Origin: Rickettsiales bacterium
Lineage (GTDB): Bacteria; Pseudomonadota; Alphaproteobacteria; Rickettsiales; Rickettsiaceae
Direction: 5' to 3'
Length of the DNA stretch: 42,726 nucleotides
Assembly (NCBI GenBank): GCA_947454145.1
Contig: CANGIW010000005.1
Coordinates: 1 to 42,726, forward strand
Position 1 is the first letter of the stretch. Each line of letters starts with the position of its first letter. The notes beneath the pieces were generated by a model. That model was not told the DNA's origin. It made no database searches and saw only the letters and a program-made list of their open reading frames with translations. Both the position numbers and the translations under genes were made by a program. Shown here piece by piece: positions 10,633-20,078 of this stretch.

Positions 10633-13173
10633 CTAATCTACAACAACTATATTCATTATTTTTTTAGGTACTATAATTATTTTAGCTATTGTTTTATTGG
10701 CAGTGTGTTTTTGCACAGTAGACAAATTGCATGCAATTTCTTTGATATAAGATTCTTCTACGTCATTAGAAAATTCGTATGTATCGCGTAATTTACCATT
10801 AACTTGTATAGCTATTATGTAACTATCGTCTTTTACTAATTCTGAGTCATATTTAGGCCAAGCTGTAGCTGCTAAAATTGTATGATTTGTATCATTAGAA
10901 TACATTTGTTGCCAAATTTCTTCAGTAACATGAGGTGCAAAAGGATTCAACAAACGCAAGAGGACTGAATATCCATCTATAACCCCTATTTTATCTGGAT
11001 TATTTGATATTATATTTTCATTCAAACAATTAAATAATTCCCTTGTGCGAGCTATGGCTTTGTTTAAATTTATAGCCTCCAGGTCTTGTGTAACATATTT
11101 TATGCTTTTGTGAATGAATTTCCTTAAATTTTTATTCTCACCAGTATTATTGCCTAGGCTACGGATCTTTACATGCATATCAATTAAGCGCTGTAAGAAT
11201 TTTTTACAACCATCTATGCCTTCTGCGGACCATTCTAAATCTTTTTCTGGAGGATTATCTGATAATACAAATAATCTAAGATTATCTGTGCCATAGTTTG
11301 CGAGCATTAACTCTAAATCCACAATGTTGTTTTTTGATTTACTCATTTTTTCAACTTTATGAAAAAATATAGGCTCATTAGTGATTTTATGGAAATAATT
11401 ACCGTTATTATCTTTTATTACGTCTTGAGGATAAATCCAATTTCCTTTAGCGTCTTGATAGCTTGCGTGTAAAACCATTCCTTGAGTCAATAATGCTTTA
11501 AATGGTTCTTTGACGCTCAAATGCCCAACATCATTCATAGCTTTTGTAAAAAATCTAGCATAAAGCAAATGTAATATAGCATGTTCTATCCCCCCTATAT
11601 ATTGATCTACAGGAAGCCAATAATCACAAAGCTCTTTATTAGTCATATTTTTTGCTGACGTATCGCAGTAGCGAGAAAAATACCAAGAAGACTCAAAAAA
11701 AGTATCAAAAGTATCAGTTTCTCTAGTTGCTGGGCTTGAGCACTTGGGGCAGTTTGTATATTTCCAAGTAGGGTGGTTTGCAATAGGATTGCCTTTACCG
11801 TCAAAGATTACATCTTCTGGAAGCTTTATGGGTAATTGAGCATCATTAACCCCTACAACACCACAATGATCACAATGTACAACTGGTATAGGGCATCCCC
11901 AATAACGCTGCCTTGAGATGCCCCAGTCACGTAAGCGATAATTAATTACGCGACGCCCGATTGAAAATTTTTCTAATTCTAAAATTATTCTTTCTTTTGC
12001 TTCAGATGCAGATAAGCCATTTAAAAAATTGGAATTAACAATAGTTCCACTTTTTTCGGTATAAGGCTGAGTTATTTTGTCTGATAATTCTTGAGCATCA
12101 TCTTTAACGACTTGTTGTATAGGTAAATTATATTTTACAGCAAATTCAAAATCGCGTTCGTCATGTGCTGGGCAGCCAAAAATAGCTCCAGTTCCATAAT
12201 CGCTTAAAACAAAATTTGCAATATAAACAGGTAACGTTTTACCATTATCAAATGGATGCTTTACTAATAAATTAGTTTTAATACCAAGCTTTTCTGTTTT
12301 TTCTAATTCTGCGGTTGATGTGCTTAAAGTCGTACAATAATCAATAAAATCTTGTAATTCTTTTGTTTTTTCTGCATGCACTAAAATTGGATGATCATAA
12401 CTTATAGCAATGAAGCTAGCGCCAAAAATTGTTTCTGGTCTTGTAGAAAATATCTCTATTTTTTGCTGAATATTTTCCAAATCAAAGCTTATTTTTGCTC
12501 CATCAGATTTACCAATCCATTGCTCCTGCATCAGTTTAACTTTTTCTGGCCAAGCATCTAATGTCTTAAGATCTTCCAATAATTCTTCGGCATAAGCTGT
12601 AATTTTTAAAAACCATTGTGTAAGTTTTTTACGTTCCACAATAGCTCCAGATCTCCAACCTTTACCGTCTATAACTTGTTCATTAGCTAGCACAGTTTGG
12701 TCAACCGGGTCCCAATTTACTACAGAATCTTTTTGATAAACTAGGCCCTTTTTCAATAATTCTAAAAAGAATTTTTGTTCATGTTTATAATATTCAGGGC
12801 TAGAGGTATTAATTTCCCTGGACCAATCATAGCTTAGACCAAAGTTTTTCAAACCTTCTTTCATTGATGCTATATTAGAATCAGTCCAATCTTTTGGATG
12901 CGAGCCATTTTTTAAAGCTGCGTTTTCTGCAGGCAAGCCAAAAGCGTCCCACCCCATAGGATACAAAACATTATAACCCATTGCACGTTTAAATCTAGCT
13001 ATCACATCACCTATGCTATAATTGCGCAAATGCCCAATATGCACCTTACCAGATGGGTAAGGAAACATTTCTAGTACATAATATTTAGGTTTGCTAGAAT
13101 TATTATCAGCTGCAAATATATTTAATTCTTGCCATATATTTTGCCATTTCCTCTCTATATTTTTATGTTCCAT
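10633..13173 (-). CDS. leuS: Leucyl-tRNA synthetase
   Basis: This class I synthetase is 846 residues long, typical for bacterial LeuRS. The HIGH motif lies in [20 protein letters not shown] (about residues 37-56). The CP1 editing domain has the threonine-containing [10 protein letters not shown] loop and the conserved [11 protein letters not shown] segment. A zinc-type CxxC pair is present ([18 protein letters not shown]). The catalytic loop is [11 protein letters not shown]. The C-terminal tRNA-binding domain includes [13 protein letters not shown]. It lies upstream of, and abuts, the uracil-DNA glycosylase gene. A decayed gene sits between it and bolA. Confidence 0.97.
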   Translation of the reverse strand: MEHKNIERKWQNIWQELNIFAADNNSSKPKYYVLEMFPYPSGKVHIGHLRNYSIGDVIARFKRAMGYNVLYPMGWDAFGLPAENAALKNGSHPKDWTDSNIASMKEGLKNFGLSYDWSREINTSSPEYYKHEQKFFLELLKKGLVYQKDSVVNWDPVDQTVLANEQVIDGKGWRSGAIVERKKLTQWFLKITAYAEELLEDLKTLDAWPEKVKLMQEQWIGKSDGAKISFDLENIQQKIEIFSTRPETIFGASFIAISYDHPILVHAEKTKELQDFIDYCTTLSTSTAELEKTEKLGIKTNLLVKHPFDNGKTLPVYIANFVLSDYGTGAIFGCPAHDERDFEFAVKYNLPIQQVVKDDAQELSDKITQPYTEKSGTIVNSNFLNGLSASEAKERIILELEKFSIGRRVINYRLRDWGISRQRYWGCPIPVVHCDHCGVVGVNDAQLPIKLPEDVIFDGKGNPIANHPTWKYTNCPKCSSPATRETDTFDTFFESSWYFSRYCDTSAKNMTNKELCDYWLPVDQYIGGIEHAILHLLYARFFTKAMNDVGHLSVKEPFKALLTQGMVLHASYQDAKGNWIYPQDVIKDNNGNYFHKITNEPIFFHKVEKMSKSKNNIVDLELMLANYGTDNLRLFVLSDNPPEKDLEWSAEGIDGCKKFLQRLIDMHVKIRSLGNNTGENKNLRKFIHKSIKYVTQDLEAINLNKAIARTRELFNCLNENIISNNPDKIGVIDGYSVLLRLLNPFAPHVTEEIWQQMYSNDTNHTILAATAWPKYDSELVKDDSYIIAIQVNGKLRDTYEFSNDVEESYIKEIACNLSTVQKHTANKTIAKIIIVPKKIMNIVVVD

Positions 13174-13185
13174 ATTTATTTCTTG

Positions 13186-13415
13186 TCATTTGGTAGCATC
13201 GATTTGATCTATAATTTTAATTAATTTTTGGTTTGCATCTGCTTTGGCACGTAATGACGCAAAAGTTTCTTCTTTTTTATCGTCTTCTATTCCTATCTAA
13301 AAATTGAATGATTGATTTTTGATTTTTTTTTACTCAAACTTAATAGACTATCAAACAAATCTAAGTGACTAGTTGCCTTCCAATAAAAAACTAGAGCGCA
13401 TATGATTTATTTTTA
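13186..13415 (-). pseudogene. Decayed gene remnant of unknown family
   Basis: Two minus-strand frames read through with protein-like composition and are joined by a one-base shift near 13298. The first, about 13415 to 13300, encodes LVFYWKATSHLDLFDSLLSL followed by a lysine-rich tail. The second, to the TGA at 13188-13186, encodes a charged helical stretch containing KKEETFASLRAKADANQKLI and ending in IDQIDATK. No start codon and no long frame remain. It lies between bolA and leuS on the same strand. I do not recognise the parent protein. Confidence 0.45.
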
Positions 13416-13463
13416 TTTATCCTTCTAAACTACCGTTAATATGTTAACAATGTCTTTAAATAT

Positions 13464-13715
13464 TCAAGCGAATTTTGCGTTTATCGAAATTGCGTGTATT
13501 TGGGGTATTTCTTCCTTCAATATATCATAAATTTTCTTATGCATCTCTATATATTTAAGATCTTTGAATAAGCCAGAAGTAATATTTATTCTAACATGCG
13601 TTATGTCTGAAGGCCATTCTAAATGCTCTTGGTGCTGGCTACTCATATCTAAAATTTCTAAATGAGAAGGTTGTAGAACAAGTAATTTTTCTTTAATAAC
13701 ATCAATTATAGACAT
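13464..13715 (-). CDS. bolA: BolA/IbaG-family protein
   Basis: At 83 residues this is a stand-alone BolA domain. BolA proteins pair with monothiol glutaredoxins and take part in iron-sulfur cluster handling; some also affect cell shape and stress responses. The pattern THVRINITSGLFKDLKYIEM followed by HKKIYDILKEEIPQIHAISI matches the family's central strand-turn-helix, with the conserved histidine near residue 59. The conserved N-terminal histidine-containing loop (SSQHQEHLEW) is also present. It is transcribed divergently from thrS. No glutaredoxin gene is in the window. Assignment to BolA rather than the IbaG subgroup is uncertain. Confidence 0.85.
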   Translation of the reverse strand: MSIIDVIKEKLLVLQPSHLEILDMSSQHQEHLEWPSDITHVRINITSGLFKDLKYIEMHKKIYDILKEEIPQIHAISINAKFA

Positions 13716-13853
13716 AAATAATATTGGGTAACTTTAACTTATTAAATTTTATTTGATTAAATCTTACTTGCAAGACCTTTGAAAATCAACCATAATAATG
13801 CTGGTGATTACGGTTTTTATGTCGTAAAATATTCAAAAAATATATTTAGAAAG

Positions 13854-15764
13854 ATGGATAAGCAGTTTAATATTACCTTGCCCAATAACAAAAAAGTAGC
13901 TGTTTCTATAGGCACGGAGTTTAAGAGATTAATAGAATATTTCCCAAAAAATCAGCAGAGCGATATTTTAGCCTTCAAGGCTAATGGAAAAATTATTGAT
14001 TTACACGCAGCTATAGAAGAAGATGCTGAAATTCAACCTGTTTTGACTGGTAGTCAAGAAGGTTTAGAGATTTTAAGGCATGATGCAGCACATGTTCTTG
14101 CTCAAGCTGTTAAAGAGCTATATCCTAACGTGCAAATAACTATTGGGCCCGTTATTGAAAATGGATTTTATTATGATTTTGCAACTGAAACTAATTTTTC
14201 AGAAAATGATTTTGAAAAAATAGAAGCCAAAATGCATGAAATTGCAAATAAAAACAATGAATTTAAGAAACAAATCATAGATAGATCTGATGCTATAGAG
14301 TTTTTTAAAAAAGAGGGGGAGCATTACAAAGCAGAAATTATATCAGATTTAGCCCAAGATCAAAAAATTAGTTTGTATTCGCAAGGTGATTTTATAGATT
14401 TATGCAAGGGTCCTCATGCAAGATCTACGGGATATATAAAACATTTTAAATTACTAAAAATAGCTGGTGCTTATTGGCGCGGGGATAGTAATAATAAAAT
14501 GTTACAGCGTATTTACGGCACAGCGTGGTTTACTAAAGAAGATTTAGAAAAACATCTTTATATGTTAGAAGAATCACAAAAACGTGATCACAGAAAAATA
14601 GGTAAAGATCTAGAGCTTTTTCACATACAAGAAGAAGGGCAGGGGATGGTTTTTTGGCATCCTAAAGGCTGGCAATTATTTTTAACATTGGAAAAATACA
14701 TCAGAAATAAGCTTACCAAACAAGATTACCAAGAGGTTAAAACTCCTATTTTACTTGATCGTTCTTTTTGGGAGAAATCTGGGCATTGGGAAAAATTCAG
14801 TGAAAATATGTTCTCTTTAGATGCGGATGAGAAAACTTTTGCGATTAAACCAATGAGTTGCCCCTGTCACGTACAAATTTTTAAGCAAGGTACAAAAAGC
14901 TATAGAGATCTACCTATTAGAATGTCTGAATTTGGTTGTTGCCATAGATACGAAGCCTCTGGAGCTTTGCACGGGTTACTTAGAGTTAGAGCTTTCACTC
15001 AAGATGATGGACATATTTTTTGTACAGAAGATCAAATAACAGAAGAAACAATATCTTTTTGTAAATTATTAAAAGAAGTTTATGCTGATTTTGGTTTTGA
15101 AAAAATAAAAATTAAATTTTCAGACAGACCCAAAATACGTGTAGGTAGTGATGAAATTTGGACTAAAGCAGAAGATGCATTAAAATCAGCAGCTCAAGCT
15201 TCTGGCATAGAATATATTTTGAATCCTGGCGAAGGTGCTTTTTATGGGCCTAAATTAGAATTTGTGCTTCAAGATGCTATGGGAAGAGATTGGCAATGTG
15301 GTACCTTTCAAGTAGACTTAGTATTACCAGAGCGTCTTGATGCCTCATATATAGATCAAAATGGTAAAAAATGTAGACCAATAATGCTACATAGAGCTAT
15401 ATTTGGAACAATAGAGAGATTTATGGGGATTTTAATAGAAGAATATGCTGGTAAATTTCCTATCTGGCTTGCCCCAGTGCAATTGTCAATTATAACAATT
15501 AGTGAGAAATTTAACAACTATGCTAATATTTTATATAAAAAACTGCAAGAAAAAAATATTCGAGTAGAGTTAGACGATTCTTCCGAAAGGGTTGGGCATA
15601 AAATTAAATCTTCAGTAAATAAAAAGATACCTTTGAGAATAGTTATTGGCCAAAAAGAGATGGAAAGTGAGATTTTTCCTCTTTCAAAACTAGGTAGCGA
15701 AGAAAAAGAGATGATAACGCTTGAAGAATTAGTAATTTATATCTATGCTAATAATAAACTGTGA
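13854..15764 (+). CDS. thrS: Threonyl-tRNA synthetase
   Basis: This class II synthetase charges tRNA-Thr. From the ATG at 13854 it has 636 residues, close to the E. coli and Rickettsia enzymes. The frame stays open back to a TTG at 13779, but the first 25 residues then encoded look non-conserved, and the TGS domain ([15 protein letters not shown]) starts right at the chosen methionine. Next come the editing domain with the [10 protein letters not shown] HxxxH motif and the catalytic core with [10 protein letters not shown] (zinc cysteine), motif 2 [20 protein letters not shown] and motif 3 [20 protein letters not shown]. The anticodon-binding domain ends the protein. It lies 29 bases before infC. 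Confidence 0.96.
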   Translation: MDKQFNITLPNNKKVAVSIGTEFKRLIEYFPKNQQSDILAFKANGKIIDLHAAIEEDAEIQPVLTGSQEGLEILRHDAAHVLAQAVKELYPNVQITIGPVIENGFYYDFATETNFSENDFEKIEAKMHEIANKNNEFKKQIIDRSDAIEFFKKEGEHYKAEIISDLAQDQKISLYSQGDFIDLCKGPHARSTGYIKHFKLLKIAGAYWRGDSNNKMLQRIYGTAWFTKEDLEKHLYMLEESQKRDHRKIGKDLELFHIQEEGQGMVFWHPKGWQLFLTLEKYIRNKLTKQDYQEVKTPILLDRSFWEKSGHWEKFSENMFSLDADEKTFAIKPMSCPCHVQIFKQGTKSYRDLPIRMSEFGCCHRYEASGALHGLLRVRAFTQDDGHIFCTEDQITEETISFCKLLKEVYADFGFEKIKIKFSDRPKIRVGSDEIWTKAEDALKSAAQASGIEYILNPGEGAFYGPKLEFVLQDAMGRDWQCGTFQVDLVLPERLDASYIDQNGKKCRPIMLHRAIFGTIERFMGILIEEYAGKFPIWLAPVQLSIITISEKFNNYANILYKKLQEKNIRVELDDSSERVGHKIKSSVNKKIPLRIVIGQKEMESEIFPLSKLGSEEKEMITLEELVIYIYANNKL

Positions 15765-15793
15765 TCAATTAAAAATAAGAATTTTATAAAATA

Positions 15794-16321
15794 GTGCAAT
15801 TTAACCATTTACCCAAAATTAACCACAAAATTAATGCCAAAGAAGTTCGATTAATAGATCAAAACTCCAATATGATCGGAGTTGTTCCTTTATCTGAAGC
15901 TCTAAAAGCATCACAAGAAGTCGGTTTAGATCTAGTAGAAATATCTCCACAAGCCAAGCCTCCAGTCTGTAAAATTATGGATTTTGGTAAGTATAAGTAT
16001 GAGCTGAAGAAAAAAGCTCATGAGGTGAAAAAGAAACAAAAAACTGTAATGCTAAAAGAGATTAAGTTAAGACCAGCTATTAGTAGCGGAGATCTTGATA
16101 TAAAAATCAAACAAATAAAAGCCTTTCTGGAAGAGGGCCATAAAGTTAAAATTAGTATTACATTTAGAGGAAGGGAAATAGTTCATAGTTCTATTGGAAG
16201 AGAAATGATGAGTAAAATTTTAGCTTCAGTGGAAGAGCTTGCAAAAATTGACACTCCTCCTAAATTCGAAGGAAATACTATTTTAACTTTACTTTCAGCC
16301 GCAAAGTCTATATCACTATAA
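15794..16321 (+). CDS. infC: Translation initiation factor IF-3 (non-AUG start)
   Basis: IF-3 binds the 30S subunit and checks the initiator tRNA-start codon pairing. The 175-residue product has the N-domain (INAKEVRLIDQNSNMIGVVP), a lysine-rich linker (KYELKKKAHEVKKKQK) and the C-domain (IKLRPAISSGDLDIKIKQ-like, then KVKISITFRGREIVH). Upstream of the first in-frame ATG (about residue 28) lie conserved N-domain residues, so translation must begin at a non-AUG codon. GTG at 15794 is the best choice; ATA directly before it is also possible. A rare start codon is the basis of IF-3 self-regulation in E. coli. rpmI and rplT, which usually follow infC, are absent here. Confidence 0.95.
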   Translation: MQFNHLPKINHKINAKEVRLIDQNSNMIGVVPLSEALKASQEVGLDLVEISPQAKPPVCKIMDFGKYKYELKKKAHEVKKKQKTVMLKEIKLRPAISSGDLDIKIKQIKAFLEEGHKVKISITFRGREIVHSSIGREMMSKILASVEELAKIDTPPKFEGNTILTLLSAAKSISL

Positions 16322-16383
16322 AGAATTAAAGGGGTATTATAGATTCTACATCACTATAAAGAATTAAAGGGGTATTATAGATT
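16307..16383 (+). repeat. Tandem duplication of 38 bases across the infC stop codon
   Basis: Copy 1 (16307-16345) and copy 2 (16345-16383) match at all but one position with a 38-base period. Copy 1 includes the last codons and stop of infC. Both carry the 5' arm of the terminator hairpin (ATTAAAGGGGTATTA). Confidence 0.9.
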
Positions 16384-16403
16384 TTTAATAACCCTTTAAT
16401 TTT
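16363..16403 (+). terminator. Rho-independent terminator after infC
   Basis: The arm ATTAAAGGGGTATTA (16363-16377) pairs with TAATAACCCTTTAAT (16386-16400) at 14 of 15 positions around an 8-base loop and is followed by a short T run. The duplicated copy of the 5' arm at 16325-16339 could pair with the same 3' arm to give an alternative, longer loop. Confidence 0.75.
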
Positions 16404-16863
16404 ACATCAGGGATCAAACAATATTGGTATATGATTCTGAATCATTTTACTTTTATTATATAATGATTTGAGTTTAACTAGAATTGACTAATAATTCACC
16501 TTATAAACAACTAACAAGCACCTCATGCTCTTGTTATACTACGTTGGCTATATCAAAGTTCTGCTTTTGTTGAAGTAAGTTCAAATAAAGTTGATATTTC
16601 ATTTGATGCATGAAGTTGGATAAATATCCAGAATAATATTCAACTAAACTGCTGTAGAAATTAATTATTAATATTTTTATTAGATAAATAAGAGTGTTAT
16701 ACTACACTTTTAAATTTTCTAAGTTAGGGCCCAACTTCTTTAAAATTTTTCTCTTCTTAGTTTCGGTAGGTGCACAAAAATTCTAACTTAACGATGTCTA
16801 AATTAAATCTTTTTGTATTATAAGATGTATAAAAGGTTACGTTACAAATAACTACTATTTTAA
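16404..16863. other. Gene-free region with a possible minus-strand remnant
   Basis: No intact gene is seen. On the minus strand a frame is open from 16701 to the TAA at 16536-16534 and encodes protein-like text (LVEYYSGYLSNFMHQMKYQL, then a Q-rich tail ending DIANVV), but it has no plausible start. The 11-mer GTAGTATAACA occurs on that strand at both ends of this frame. It may be a third decayed gene downstream of the HemY-like gene, or chance. Confidence 0.25.
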
Positions 16864-17916
16864 TCAAAGATGAAGTTCTAAAATTTCATTTGTACAGTGG
16901 CTTAATTTTAAATATGCAGATATAGCTAAAAATAGCTCTATGTTTTTTGTTCTATCACAAAGATTACACAGTGTGTGATATAATTTTTCAGTGTCTTCTT
17001 GCCAAGATTTTGCAAATAATTCAAATAATTCAAAAGTTGGAGAATTAGAGAAGGCGGTAGATAAAATCTCTAAATTGTTTTCACTTTGAGCCAGATTTAT
17101 GTTTATTAAACAATACAACTCTAGGGCTTCAAACATATCGGGCTTATATAAAAGAGACATTTCTATATAAGATAAAGCTTTATTTTGAAAACCTTTATCA
17201 GTTTCGTGCTTTGCTGCTTTGAAGGCATATAAAGCTATTGTAGGGAAGTGATTTTTCCAAAGACTCACATCTATTGAATTTAATTTATTTATTATGCTTG
17301 CGAATTTTTCGAATTTGTTTAAATGATAATAAATTTCAAATTTTAATATCAATATTTCTACATCATTTTTATTAATTTTTTCAACCAATTCAATAGCATT
17401 TTGCCAATAACCTATATCAATATAAATTTTGACTAAATTTTTTACAGCAAAATTATTATACTCTGGTTGATCTAATAAATAGCACAAAGAAATAATTTTA
17501 GTTCCAAAATCTTTTGAAATATTTGCATTTAAAAAATGCAAATAGGGTTTATATTTTTCTGGTAAATACTTAAAAGATTCTTCTAATTTAGTTATATCTG
17601 TTGACTCTATTTTACCCTGAATTAATTTGTTATAAATTTTAAACAAATATTTTTCTGGATCTTGACTAAATATCTTATTTTTGTAACTTAGAAGTAATTT
17701 TGGGATATTAAATATATAAAGTAAAGCAACAAATAAAACATGCATTATTATTGCAAACATTATAAGTAAGCTAAATGCAAAGAGTAAATTTATCTTAATT
17801 TCATAATCCAATATTTGTATGTCTATATAGTTACTATAACCGTGTAGATATATGGCAAAAGAATATCCGACAGTAGCAACTAACAATAAAAGAAAAAGAG
17901 TTATTATTTTGTCCAT
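16864..17916 (-). CDS. HemY-like membrane protein with TPR repeats
   Basis: The 350-residue protein has two N-terminal membrane helices (about 4-24 and 44-72), as in the HemY_N family, then a cytoplasmic or periplasmic array of TPR-like helices (for example YWQNAIELVEKINKNDVEIL and KALSYIEMSLLYKPDMFEAL). HemY of this type is not the protoporphyrinogen oxidase of the same name; its role in haem synthesis is still poorly defined. The start codon directly follows the stop of the preceding gene with no spacer, and hemD comes before that. This order is the standard alphaproteobacterial hem cluster, which supports the call more than sequence similarity alone does. Confidence 0.75.
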   Translation of the reverse strand: MDKIITLFLLLLVATVGYSFAIYLHGYSNYIDIQILDYEIKINLLFAFSLLIMFAIIMHVLFVALLYIFNIPKLLLSYKNKIFSQDPEKYLFKIYNKLIQGKIESTDITKLEESFKYLPEKYKPYLHFLNANISKDFGTKIISLCYLLDQPEYNNFAVKNLVKIYIDIGYWQNAIELVEKINKNDVEILILKFEIYYHLNKFEKFASIINKLNSIDVSLWKNHFPTIALYAFKAAKHETDKGFQNKALSYIEMSLLYKPDMFEALELYCLININLAQSENNLEILSTAFSNSPTFELFELFAKSWQEDTEKLYHTLCNLCDRTKNIELFLAISAYLKLSHCTNEILELHL

Positions 17917-18540
17917 TTATTTAGATTGTAAAAGATTTACTTGTAACACTTCATCTTGCATTTCTAGCAATAAATTTAGTGCATGATGCTTTAATTTTTT
18001 AAATTTACTAGAACCTCTAGGGTTGTATTCTATTACAATTAAATTTTCTATAAATTTTTTGCCCCATCCATATGGAAAAATAATATCATTTTCTAGAATT
18101 TTTGAACTTAAATATTTATCATTATAAACTTTTAATTCATTCAATTTAGTTAATATATTTTTTTCTAAAGCTAAATTTGATAAGGTGGTTAGTTCGTTCG
18201 AAAAATCTTGATCATCTAATAATTTTTTTATAATTAAAGTTAAAGTTAAGTTAAATTTATATAAATTTAACTCTAATGTCTTAAGTGTTGGCTCCGTAGT
18301 ATCATAATTTTGGGATGCAGCGTTTGTGTTCGTATGAACAGGTTTTACGTCTTCTGGTTTATTCAAATTATCATTAGAATTATTAGCTTTTACGTTAGTC
18401 TTTATTGGCACTGAGGAAGTAACTTTTTTAAAGTAGCCCAATTTATAAGCTGTGAATAATCCGGCTGCAATCATTATAAAAAAGATACGAATGGAGGTTT
18501 GGCTAAAGATTGATTGTTTGACTGGTTTGTTATTATCCAT
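17917..18540 (-). CDS. Short membrane protein in the Mic60/mitofilin position
   Basis: From the ATG at 18540 the product has 207 residues: a short polar N-terminus, one membrane helix (IRIFFIMIAAGLFTAYKLGY), a low-complexity Asn/Thr/Lys linker, then an alpha-helical region rich in Leu and Lys ending LNLLLEMQDEVLQ. In other alphaproteobacteria the gene between hemD and hemY encodes Mic60, ancestor of the mitochondrial cristae protein, which has this layout but is longer. I cannot see a clear mitofilin signature, so identity rests on position and topology. The gene overlaps the 3' end of hemD by 67 bases and abuts the HemY-like gene. An ATG at 18570 would add ten residues. Confidence 0.6.
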   Translation of the reverse strand: MDNNKPVKQSIFSQTSIRIFFIMIAAGLFTAYKLGYFKKVTSSVPIKTNVKANNSNDNLNKPEDVKPVHTNTNAASQNYDTTEPTLKTLELNLYKFNLTLTLIIKKLLDDQDFSNELTTLSNLALEKNILTKLNELKVYNDKYLSSKILENDIIFPYGWGKKFIENLIVIEYNPRGSSKFKKLKHHALNLLLEMQDEVLQVNLLQSK

Positions 18541-19199
18541 TTTATAATTGACACAATTTGATCGTTGCAAGAATCACTGCTATATAATATTTCACAACTT
18601 ATTTTAGTAAAAAGACTTGCAATGTTATTACTTAGAGCTACTATTTTTTTATTTGAAAGTAAATGGAGAAATCTACCCTTCTTTAATAAGTGTAAGAAAT
18701 TTTTTGCTGCATTACAAGAATAAAAGACAAATACATCAGCTTCTGACGATTTTTTTTGAAAATTTACGTCGATAGCTTGATTATAGATTATTTCGTAAAT
18801 AATTTTTCTCTTTATACTCGCAAAATCAAAACTTATGAAGTTGCCGGAATAATAAATTACACTTGCTTTGTCATCAAGGTTTAGAAAATCTTCTTTAAAA
18901 TCAGCTATAGTTTTATAACTACCAGATATAGTTATGTTGGGATTGGATTGCAAAATTTTAGCTGAATTTTTACCTACAGCATAACAATTTATAGGATAGG
19001 AGATTGAATTAGCTATAATATTAGCTGCAATTTTACTGGTTACTATAACAATTTTAAATTGCTGAAATTCATCAAAATTTATATCTAGTAGATTCAGATT
19101 AAATGAGTTGAAAAATGAAATTTTACTATCGGTATTTTTAAAATTTTTAGCAAAGATAATGTTGTCTTTTTCTGATCTTGTAATCAAGATATTGAGCAT
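18474..19199 (-). CDS. hemD: Uroporphyrinogen-III synthase
   Basis: HemD closes and inverts ring D of hydroxymethylbilane to make uroporphyrinogen III for haem. At 241 residues the length fits. The family is poorly conserved; recognisable parts are the N-terminal ILITRSEKDN, FKIVIVTSKIAANII, YAVGKNSAKIL, VIYYSGNF and the C-terminal ADVFVFYSCNAAKNF followed by KKIVALSNNIAS. Call confidence comes from these plus the downstream Mic60-position and HemY genes. The last 22 codons overlap the next gene in another frame, and the tail NQSLAKPPFVSFL may be an extension gained by loss of an earlier stop. Confidence 0.82.
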   Translation of the reverse strand: MLNILITRSEKDNIIFAKNFKNTDSKISFFNSFNLNLLDINFDEFQQFKIVIVTSKIAANIIANSISYPINCYAVGKNSAKILQSNPNITISGSYKTIADFKEDFLNLDDKASVIYYSGNFISFDFASIKRKIIYEIIYNQAIDVNFQKKSSEADVFVFYSCNAAKNFLHLLKKGRFLHLLSNKKIVALSNNIASLFTKISCEILYSSDSCNDQIVSIIKWIITNQSNNQSLAKPPFVSFL

Positions 19200-19220
19200 T
19201 TTTTACAAGCTATGTTCATA

Positions 19221-19997
19221 TTAGGTTTTTATTCTCCAACCTGTGTAGAAAATTATTTTTACTACAGTAAAACTAACAATAATAGATACTATTAAAAGTA
19301 CAATACCAAAGTTTAAATCATGGCTATCCGAATAACCAGTCAAGCTATATCTAAATAAATCAATCATATAAAAGAATGGGTTATATTCAGAAATTGCCTT
19401 TAATGTTGGTGGCAAATTATGAATTGAGTAAAATGTTCCAGATAAAAATGACATAGGGGTGACAAGATAACTGTTTATTGCCGCATTTTGATCAAAGCTA
19501 TTTGATATAACACCAGAAATCATTCCTAAAATTCCTAATAATAGACATGCTAAAAATATAGATAAAAATAGTATAGGAAATGAATAAACCGATATATTAA
19601 TAAAGGGAAATAAAACTGCTGTTACAGTTACACCAACCATTAATCCTCTTGTTATTGATGCAGCTATATAAGCAAAAATTATATCATTGCTTGATAATGG
19701 TGGAATTAAAATATCGGAAATATAACCTAAAACTTTACTCATAATTAATGAAGAAGATGTATTAGCAAATGCATTTTGTACTATGCTCATTATGATTAAA
19801 CCATAAGCTATAAAATCTCTAAAACTTACCCCCGAAATATTAGATTTAGTATTACCCATAGCTAAAATAAACACAGCAAAAAAAGTTAAAGCCGATATAC
19901 TGGGAGCTATTATAGTTTGATTATATACTTTTAAAAATCTTAAAACCTCTTTTCTATATAAGGCGTAAGCTCCATAATAATTAATATAAGTTTGCAT
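19221..19997 (-). CDS. ABC-2 type transporter permease
   Basis: The product has about 258 residues from the ATG at 19997; a TTG at 20021 would add eight. Six hydrophobic helices are visible. The N-terminal amphipathic stretch YRKEVLRFLKVYNQTIIAPS and the segment PLSSNDIIFAYIAASITRGL match the ABC-2 permease family to which drug, polysaccharide and haem-type exporters belong. The conserved YNPFFYMIDLFRYSLTGYSD near the C-terminus is typical. No ATPase gene is adjacent, so a partner must be encoded elsewhere. It lies between greA and hemD on the same strand, 21 bases before hemD. Confidence 0.88.
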   Translation of the reverse strand: MQTYINYYGAYALYRKEVLRFLKVYNQTIIAPSISALTFFAVFILAMGNTKSNISGVSFRDFIAYGLIIMSIVQNAFANTSSSLIMSKVLGYISDILIPPLSSNDIIFAYIAASITRGLMVGVTVTAVLFPFINISVYSFPILFLSIFLACLLLGILGMISGVISNSFDQNAAINSYLVTPMSFLSGTFYSIHNLPPTLKAISEYNPFFYMIDLFRYSLTGYSDSHDLNFGIVLLIVSIIVSFTVVKIIFYTGWRIKT

Positions 19998-20078
19998 TAT
20001 TTGTATTGAATTTTTATTCAAGTTTTACTTAATGTCTCAATCAAAATATATTTACCCTTAAGTTTTTATATTTTTATA

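Noticed and set aside
10501-10791. 96-codon plus-strand frame across the leuS / uracil-DNA glycosylase junction
   Set aside because: Antisense to two supported genes and of low-complexity composition.
13779-13853. TTG-started extension of thrS by 25 residues
   Set aside because: The extension is not like ThrRS; the TGS domain starts at the ATG at 13854, giving normal length.
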